Origin: Gemmatimonadota bacterium
GTDB taxonomy: Bacteria > Gemmatimonadota > Gemmatimonadetes > Longimicrobiales > Gaopeijiaceae
Length of the DNA stretch: 64,000 nucleotides
Direction of reading: 5' to 3'
Assembly (NCBI GenBank): GCA_028874995.1
Contig: JAPPGM010000128.1
Span: 1 to 64,000 of the forward strand
Within the stretch, counting starts at the first letter, position 1, and every line of letters begins with the position of its first letter. A program made the translations under genes and the position numbers. This document shows, piece by piece, positions 58,423-64,000 of this stretch. The notes below the pieces were generated by a model. That model did not search any database. It saw nothing but the letters and a program-made list of their open reading frames with translations, and was not told where the DNA came from.

Positions 58423-59946
58423 ATGATTGAGGTCCTGGAAGGGATTGGTGCAGCCAGCCTTGCGCCCTTTTGGGTCCCGGTTGCGGTTTGGACGGGGCTC
58501 GCGGTGGCCGTTGCGCTGGCGCTGAAGGTGGCCCGGGGGCTTCACCCCGCTGGAGGATACAGGGTTCGGCAGGGGATCCTGTTCGCCCTGCCGGTGTCCT
58601 TCCTCGCCGCCCCATGGGTGCCTGCCTTGAGCTTGCGTGGGTCATCGCTACCCGCATCCTCGTCGGCAGCGCGCGACCTGCCCATGCCAACGGTGTCGGC
58701 GACACTTCCCTCGGACACCCCGATTCCTGGAGCGAACGGCGCACCGGTTCCAGACGGGACGGGTGCCGAGGTGGGGATTGTCGTAGCGCTTCTGGGGGCG
58801 GCAACCTTCGTCGTCATCGTGGTCGCGGTCGTTCGGCTCGCGATGCTCGCGGCTGATCTGCACCGTCTCCGCAAGCTCCGCTCCGCTGCGCCGCGAGTTG
58901 TTGATCCTGCGGCGAACGCGTTGTTGTACGAGGTCGCGGGGCGGTTGGGAGTTCGGCGGCCTGTCGAGCTGCTGGAAGGCCCGCTGGACAGCGCCCCCCT
59001 GACCTACGGCGCGCGGCGACCGGTCGTCGTCGTCCCGCCGGTGCTCCTCGATTCACGGGATTCGCTCAGAACCGTACTCGTGCACGAACTCATCCACGTG
59101 CGCCGGGGCGACTGTGTCTGGGCCTTGCTCGAATGCCTCACGTCGGCGGTCTTCGCCTTCCACCCTCTGGTTCATCGGCTCCAGCGGGGGATCGAGCGGA
59201 GTCGCGAGACCTCGTGCGACGCGGAGGTGATGGCCGCGGGCATTGTACGCCCCAGCCGGTACGCTGACCTGCTGGCTCACACCCACGCACCGACACAATT
59301 CCCCTTGCCGGCCGTGGCGGCGAGCATGTCGGCGCGGTCCCTCACACTCAAGGAAAGGTTGGAAACCATGAAGAACTTCGCAGACAAGGACTTGACGTCG
59401 CGGCAGCGGGTCGGCATTGCACTCGGTGCCGGCATCGTGTGTCTGATGATCACGCTGGCTGGCGCCTGTGTGAACTGGACCAAGGAGGAGAATACCGTCC
59501 GGACAGAGGTGTCGGAGGAAGGCAAGACTCAGATCAGGGAATACGTGGAAGGCCTCGAAGCCGATCGTAGTCAGGGGCCCCGCTATACCATGCCTTTGTT
59601 GAACGACGAGTCGATCAGCTACTACTACAACGCCACCGAGGAGGACGTGCTTCAGGAACTGGCACGGCTGGACGCGCAGATCCAATACCTGCAGGAGCAG
59701 ATTGACGAGACGAATGCCACTTTGGACCGACTCGGTGAAAAGGCAGGGGAAGTCGTGGTCGGAACGGAGGAGTACTTGACCTATGTAGGAGAGTTGGCGC
59801 GCTTGCACGAAAGAGGCGGTTTACTGAGGTCGATGCGCACAGAACGCGTGAGGATGTCAGAGATCGTCAAGCTGGAATACGAGACGCAGAAGCGAATGGG
59901 AGACGGTCCAAGGCCACGTAATCCGCCCACCGCTGACATTTTCTGA
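58423..59946 (+). CDS. M56-family (BlaR1-like) membrane metallopeptidase, copy 2
   Basis: A 507-residue paralogue of the protein encoded at 53913, with the same order: an N-terminal helix (APFWVPVAVWTGLAVAVALAL), a Pro/Ser-rich loop, the M56 motif HELIHVRR at His221-Glu222-His225, SRETSCDAEVMAAG, and a late helix (VGIALGAGIVCLMITLAGAC). The external coiled-coil tail ends in RMSEIVKLEYETQKRM. The stretch encoding KERLETMKNFA is nearly identical in both copies, which points to duplication within the operon. The ATG at 58423 follows a GCGAGGA site. Its 3' end overlaps the convergent serine hydrolase frame by 80 bp. Confidence 0.87.
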   Translation: MIEVLEGIGAASLAPFWVPVAVWTGLAVAVALALKVARGLHPAGGYRVRQGILFALPVSFLAAPWVPALSLRGSSLPASSSAARDLPMPTVSATLPSDTPIPGANGAPVPDGTGAEVGIVVALLGAATFVVIVVAVVRLAMLAADLHRLRKLRSAAPRVVDPAANALLYEVAGRLGVRRPVELLEGPLDSAPLTYGARRPVVVVPPVLLDSRDSLRTVLVHELIHVRRGDCVWALLECLTSAVFAFHPLVHRLQRGIERSRETSCDAEVMAAGIVRPSRYADLLAHTHAPTQFPLPAVAASMSARSLTLKERLETMKNFADKDLTSRQRVGIALGAGIVCLMITLAGACVNWTKEENTVRTEVSEEGKTQIREYVEGLEADRSQGPRYTMPLLNDESISYYYNATEEDVLQELARLDAQIQYLQEQIDETNATLDRLGEKAGEVVVGTEEYLTYVGELARLHERGGLLRSMRTERVRMSEIVKLEYETQKRMGDGPRPRNPPTADIF

Positions 59947-61087
59947 TAGCGGCTCGTCCCGGTCGGGGCCCTCCCTCCCACGGATGCCCCCCACTCAACT
60001 CCACCCCCCCCGCCTCAAACAGCAACTCCACCAACCTCTGCCACGACCGCCACCTGGTAGTCCGCCCATACGCCGACTTGGTCTTGTGCGCGATCACCAG
60101 ATCCAGCGCCGGAAACACACTGATCCACTGCCCCACCGCCCCCCTCCCCGTGTAGGCCCCCTCAAACGGTCCGCTCACACGCGGTCCGTCGAAGACCCAC
60201 CACATGTACCCGTACCCGAAGTAGCCCTCGCGCCGACCCGGCGGGTTCATCTCCTCGAGCGGGGTGACGACGCTGACAATGCGCCGCGCCCACTCCCGTG
60301 AGATCACCTGCTCGCCGTTCCACGCGCCCTCGTTGAGCATGAGGTGGCCGATGCGCGCCATGTCGCGGGTGGAGAGCCAGAAGTGGTAAGCCGGATTGCG
60401 CGAAATGCTCAGGTTGCCGGTCTTGCGCTGCGCGGAGCGGTCCCAATCCTCGAAGTCCAGGGGAATGGCCAGCTGTGCCTGCGCCTCGTTGTAGATGTCC
60501 CGTCCGGTGAGTTGCTCGAAGACGGCCCCGGCGGCGTTGAAGTCCCAGTTGCTGTAGAGCATGTAAGTGCCGGGCTGCCGGGAGCCGCGCGGGGGGGCAT
60601 CGGCCAGGTTGTCGCCGCTGTTGGAGGCGGGGTGGTAGACGCCTGAACGGGCGGTGATCAGGTGGTCGACCGTGGCTTGGCGCTCGATCGGGAGAAGGCC
60701 GCCAATGTCGTCGACACCGAGGCTTTCCAGCGTGGCATCCAGGTCGATGACGGCGTTCTCGACCCACGGGCCGTACAGGATCGCCAGGATGCTCTTGCGC
60801 ACCGACGCGAGGTACGAGAGCTCCTGGGTGTCGCCGAAGGTGAAGACGACGCGGCCCTTGTGCGCGACCAACACGCCGGTCGAGTTGGCGCTGTCGCGCA
60901 GGAACGCGGCGGTTCGCTGGAGCAGGTCGGGATCCCAGCCGTATTCGGCGAGGTCGGCGCGGCGGACCACTTCCCAGGTGTCGCCTGGAAAGACGCAATC
61001 GTCGCATTGGGCGGCGAGCGGTGTGAGGGGCGCGAACGCCAGACTGATCGAGAGGGCGCTGACAGGGCCAAAGATCCGGAACATCAT
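59867..61087 (-). CDS. serine hydrolase, class C beta-lactamase-like fold
   Basis: A 406-residue secreted protein from the ATG at 61087 (a second ATG follows at 61084). The signal peptide is FGPVSALSISLAFAPLTPLAA. Family motifs are SVRKSIL with the nucleophile in SxxK, YSNWDFNAAG as the YxN motif, and a C-terminal HKTKSAYG near the usual HxG/KTG position. It may be an esterase, D-Ala-D-Ala peptidase or amide hydrolase; beta-lactamase activity cannot be inferred. The start overlaps the prolyl oligopeptidase stop, so they form an operon. The C-terminal 26 residues read into the convergent M56 gene. Confidence 0.85.
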   Translation of the reverse strand: MMFRIFGPVSALSISLAFAPLTPLAAQCDDCVFPGDTWEVVRRADLAEYGWDPDLLQRTAAFLRDSANSTGVLVAHKGRVVFTFGDTQELSYLASVRKSILAILYGPWVENAVIDLDATLESLGVDDIGGLLPIERQATVDHLITARSGVYHPASNSGDNLADAPPRGSRQPGTYMLYSNWDFNAAGAVFEQLTGRDIYNEAQAQLAIPLDFEDWDRSAQRKTGNLSISRNPAYHFWLSTRDMARIGHLMLNEGAWNGEQVISREWARRIVSVVTPLEEMNPPGRREGYFGYGYMWWVFDGPRVSGPFEGAYTGRGAVGQWISVFPALDLVIAHKTKSAYGRTTRWRSWQRLVELLFEAGGVELSGGHPWEGGPRPGRAAIRKCQRWADYVALDRLPFASASRIPA

Positions 61088-63228
61088 CGGACCACCTCCC
61101 CCCCCACCCCCAGCTGCCCCATGTGAAACGCCAGTTCCATCGCCGCGTTCCTCACGCTGCGGCTGAACGTCCGCCCCCCCGCGTGCCCCGCCCGGGGATC
61201 GTAGTCCAGGATCACCGGCAGCCCCGACGCGGTTGCCGCCTGCATCCGCGCCGCCATCTTCCTTGCCTGCAGCGGCGGTACCCGCGTGTCCAGGTCCCCC
61301 TGCATGATGATCATGGCCGGGTAGTCCACCCCGTCGCGCACATTCTGGTACGGCGAGAACGTCCGCAGCACCTCGAACTCCTCCTTCACCGCCGCGTTCC
61401 CGTACTCCAGCAGCGCGGGGATGTTGTTGGTCTCGGTGAACTGGTAGAAGCGCACCATGTCCAGATCCGGGACACCGCAATAGACGGAGCGGTAGAGATC
61501 CGGGCGCCTGGTCATCGCGCTGGCGACGAGGAGCCCGCCGTTGCTGCCACCCCGGATCGCGAGGCGGTCGGGGTTGGTGTAGCCGGCCTCGATGAGCCAC
61601 TCCGCGGCGGCGACGAAGTCGTCGAAGACGTTGGGCTTGTTCTCCAGCATGCCGTCGCGGTGCCAGTCCTCACCGAACTCGCCGCCGCCGCGCAGCGTCG
61701 CGATGGCGTAGACGCCGCCCCGTTCCATCCACACCGCGGCCCGCGCATCGAAGCGGGGCAGGAGGTTCACGTTGAAGCCGCCGTAGCCGTAGAGCAGCGT
61801 GGGCGTGTCGCCGTCCGGTTCGTATCCCTTGCGGTGGGCGACGTAGAGGGGACCGCGGGTGCCGTCGGCCGAAGTGTACCAGTGCTGGCTGACCTCGTAG
61901 GCTTCGCTGTCGAAGGGGACGGCTGACGGCAGCCACTCGGTGGTCTCCATCGTCTCGAGGTCGATTTCGAGGATGTGGGACGGGGTGATCAGCGAATTCA
62001 GGGTGAGAAGCGCGGTCCCGTCTTGCCACGAGCGCAGGCTGGCGACGGTGTGTTCGGGGATCGGGATCTCGTCGATCCGGGTGCCGTCCATCTCGAAACG
62101 TACGATACGGCTGCTCACGTTGTGCAGGTAGTCGGCGTAGATCTTCTCGTCGATGATCTGGTAGCCGGTCAGGAGGTCGTCGGCTTCGGGGAGCACGACG
62201 CGCCAGTTGGCGGGTTCGGGGTCGGGGCTGGCGGGGTTCACCGCGACGATCCGGTTCCTCGGCGCGTCGAGGTTCGTGAGCAGCCAGAGTTCGTCCTCCA
62301 CGAATCGGGTGCGGAAGCGGGCCGGGGCGCCGACGATCAGCGGCCGCGGCTCGCCGCCGGCTTGCGCATCCTGCAGGTAGACATCGACGCGAGCCCAGCC
62401 GTGCTGCACGGTGTAGACCGTGTAGCGCCCGTCGCCTCCCCGTGAGAACCCCACGAACTTCTCCGGCCCGTGCCCCTCGCCGAACAACTCCACGTCCTCC
62501 TCGATATCGGTCCCCAGCATGTGGAGCCGCACCCGCCCCCCGATCTCGCGCGAACGGCTCACGTAGTAGAACCCCGTCCCGTCGTCGTTGAACGAGATCC
62601 CGCCGTAGAGGAAGTTCGGCAGCCGGTCGGGCAGGTCCTCGCCCGTTGTGAGGTCGCGGACCCGGATCGAGACCTCGTCCTGCCCACCGTCCCGAATCGC
62701 GTACAGCATGAGGTTGCCGTCCGGGGAGAAGTCGCGGATGCCCACGCTGGTGGTGCCGTCGGGGTGGATGTCCAGGGGGTCGAGCACCATCTCGAAATCG
62801 CCTTCCGGGTCTATCGGCGCGTACTCACGCTCCTCGGGCGCGGGACGCCGGTAGATCGCGCCCACCTCGCGGCCCGGCGGCCGAAACGAGAAGTACTCGT
62901 AGTCACCCGCACGGCGGGGGAACAGCGCCCCGGGAGCGTCCATCAACTCGCGCAGGCGGGCCTCCAGTTCAGCACGCAGCGCGGTGTCGCCCACGATGAG
63001 CTCGGCGTAGGCGTTCTGCTCGTCGATCCAGGCGCGCGTTGCGGGGCTGTCCTGGTCCTCGAGCCAGCGGTAGTCGTCGACGAACTCGACGCCGTGAATG
63101 GTGTCGACGACCGGGTGGCGGGCGGTGTCGGGTGGGGGTGGAAAGGGGCCGCGGCAGGCCGCCGTCAGGACGGCGACGGCGAGCGTTGCGACCGCGAGGG
63201 GAATCGGACGGGGGATCGGGGGCCTCAT
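61084..63228 (-). CDS. prolyl oligopeptidase (S9A family), lipoprotein or secreted form
   Basis: A 714-residue enzyme from the ATG at 63228 (signal IPLAVATLAVAVLTAAC, lipobox-like cysteine near 26). The N-terminal domain has WLEDQDSPATRAWIDEQNAY, then a seven-bladed propeller and an alpha/beta-hydrolase domain. The catalytic triad is Ser562 in RGGSNGGLL, Asp647 in GDLDTRVPP and His682 in RAGHAGG, the full S9A set. It cleaves peptides after proline; the exported form suggests peptide scavenging. The open frame from 63492 has no homology. A Gly-rich C-terminus precedes the overlap with the serine hydrolase start. Confidence 0.93.
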   Translation of the reverse strand: MRPPIPRPIPLAVATLAVAVLTAACRGPFPPPPDTARHPVVDTIHGVEFVDDYRWLEDQDSPATRAWIDEQNAYAELIVGDTALRAELEARLRELMDAPGALFPRRAGDYEYFSFRPPGREVGAIYRRPAPEEREYAPIDPEGDFEMVLDPLDIHPDGTTSVGIRDFSPDGNLMLYAIRDGGQDEVSIRVRDLTTGEDLPDRLPNFLYGGISFNDDGTGFYYVSRSREIGGRVRLHMLGTDIEEDVELFGEGHGPEKFVGFSRGGDGRYTVYTVQHGWARVDVYLQDAQAGGEPRPLIVGAPARFRTRFVEDELWLLTNLDAPRNRIVAVNPASPDPEPANWRVVLPEADDLLTGYQIIDEKIYADYLHNVSSRIVRFEMDGTRIDEIPIPEHTVASLRSWQDGTALLTLNSLITPSHILEIDLETMETTEWLPSAVPFDSEAYEVSQHWYTSADGTRGPLYVAHRKGYEPDGDTPTLLYGYGGFNVNLLPRFDARAAVWMERGGVYAIATLRGGGEFGEDWHRDGMLENKPNVFDDFVAAAEWLIEAGYTNPDRLAIRGGSNGGLLVASAMTRRPDLYRSVYCGVPDLDMVRFYQFTETNNIPALLEYGNAAVKEEFEVLRTFSPYQNVRDGVDYPAMIIMQGDLDTRVPPLQARKMAARMQAATASGLPVILDYDPRAGHAGGRTFSRSVRNAAMELAFHMGQLGVGGEVVR

Positions 63229-63485
63229 GATTTGACTCCGGCTGGTGGCGCCTTGCGATTGGGGGTCGCGGTGGCGGGCATCGGGAAAGTGGTTCGGCCC
63301 ACCGACTTGCCGCAAGCAGCGCACGATTTCCCTTGAACCATGGATGACGACAGTCCCGTCCGACCATGGAAACGCCCGATATCCGGCCCAAGAGTGGATC
63401 GGCGTAAACGGCAAGCGATCGCGACTCGCGGCCCCAGCCGGCCACGAACTCGCCACACAGAGATCCGCCCACCCTGGAGTCGACG

Positions 63486-64000
63486 TTGTCACGAAGACAC
63501 GATCAGTCCTACAAGCTCCTCTTTTCTCTCCCCATGACCATCGAACAACTGATCCGCGGCTTCATCGGCGGCGACCTCGCTGGCGAACTCGACTTCAAGA
63601 GGATGGAGAGCCTCGCCACGGAAGGAACCACCGGACTGATTCGGTCGCAGGCCGACCTGCTGTGGAAGATCCACTTCCGGGGCAGCCCGCGATTCCTGCT
63701 GCTCCCGATCGAGTTTCAGTCGGTGGTCGACCGGTACATGCCCGTCCGGACCCTCCACTATGTTGCCGTCGCCTACCACGGTATGGTCAGCTCGCGGGAT
63801 CGCCGAAGAAAGCTGGCGCCCGACGGACGCCTGCCGCCGGTTCTGGCGGTCACCATCTACAACGGGTGCCCGCCATGGAACGCCCCGGACGACGTCTTCG
63901 ATCTGGTTGAGCCGGTCAAGGGCTGGCTGGCCGGGCGTCAGGTGCGTCTGCGCCAGCAGATCCTTGACCTGAGGGCGCTGGCGCGCGAACCTCTACCTGA
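63486..64000 (+). CDS. Rpn/YhgA-like PD-(D/E)XK nuclease family, 3' end outside window
   Basis: The frame is open to the right edge; 171 residues are visible. Starting at the TTG at 63486 (GGAG site six bases upstream), the N-terminus reads MSRRHDQSYKLLFSLP, which matches the start of Rpn/YhgA-like proteins (RHDQSYKLLFS) much better than the internal ATG at 63534. The nuclease core pattern DLLWKIHFRG with LLLPIEFQSVVDRYMPVR follows, with the E-x-Q motif in place of E-x-K as is usual in this family. RpnA-type proteins promote recombination and are often in mobile or fast-evolving regions. No transposon ends are seen. Confidence 0.8.
   Translation, partial: MSRRHDQSYKLLFSLPMTIEQLIRGFIGGDLAGELDFKRMESLATEGTTGLIRSQADLLWKIHFRGSPRFLLLPIEFQSVVDRYMPVRTLHYVAVAYHGMVSSRDRRRKLAPDGRLPPVLAVTIYNGCPPWNAPDDVFDLVEPVKGWLAGRQVRLRQQILDLRALAREPLP

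Noticed and set aside
53913-59946. A beta-lactam resistance locus because of BlaI and BlaR1-like genes.
   Set aside because: Neither M56 protein has a penicillin-binding domain and no beta-lactamase with clear class motifs is under the operators; the serine hydrolase nearby is on the other strand and generic.

Overview
The window is visibly GC-rich and densely coded on both strands. It looks like a chromosomal piece of an uncultivated, high-GC, Gram-negative heterotroph, most likely in or near the Gemmatimonadota. That assignment is inferred from gene content, not from a marker gene. The supporting traits are TonB-dependent receptors with an N-terminal carboxypeptidase-regulatory-like domain, a SusC/SusD pair, a DUF1592/DUF1552/ankyrin triad, a DUF5117-type metzincin, many secreted S9 and M56 peptidases, 6-bladed beta-propeller proteins and many lipoproteins. 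I saw no rRNA, tRNA, CRISPR array or insertion sequence.

Layout. 1-5.4 kb: a metzincin open at the left edge behind a suspicious poly-G tract, then a zinc alcohol dehydrogenase, an HU protein, two small proteins and a two-domain sulfurtransferase. 5.5-11.2 kb: a signalling block in which a lipoprotein, a histidine kinase and a sigma-54-dependent response regulator have overlapping stop/start codons. A textbook -24/-12 sigma-54 promoter follows, in front of a TPR lipoprotein. 11.3-18.2 kb: an exporter-type ABC transporter, a DinB-like lipoprotein, and a Tat-signal aminotransferase joined to a TonB-dependent receptor. 18.2-25.0 kb: a DNA-end-processing cluster, HerA-like ATPase, SbcD (Mre11), SbcC (Rad50) and a NurA-like nuclease, the same four functions as the archaeal HerA-Mre11-Rad50-NurA set. 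25.1-34.4 kb: a secreted DUF5818-like protein, a PQQ-type sugar dehydrogenase, the SusC/SusD pair, a stand-alone plug-like protein, and a di-haem oxidoreductase with its lipoprotein partner.

34.6-40.2 kb: a DPP-IV-like S9 peptidase followed by a DUF5107/TPR protein. 40.3-41.5 kb: a small AbiEii-like nucleotidyltransferase operon preceded by three tandem 19-bp repeats. 41.6-47.7 kb: the DUF1592 cytochrome-like, DUF1552 and ankyrin genes. 47.7-52 kb: a lipoprotein, a zincin, a TetA-like transporter and a beta-propeller protein. 52.1-53.4 kb: a DUF4143 ATPase that seems to lack about 20 residues. 53.4-60 kb: a BlaI-type repressor heading a compact operon of M56 (BlaR1-like) peptidase, TlpA-like thioredoxin, beta-propeller lipoprotein and a second M56 paralogue. 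60-64 kb: a serine hydrolase and a prolyl oligopeptidase on the minus strand, then an Rpn/YhgA-like nuclease cut by the right edge.

The most interesting signals are two BlaI/MecI-like operators (one on the blaI-type promoter, one on a perfect TATAAT before a beta-propeller gene 2.8 kb upstream), the sigma-54 promoter next to its probable activator, the four-gene resection cluster, and the duplicated M56 genes that have no penicillin-sensor domain. All functions are read from motifs and recalled family architecture; no database search was run.
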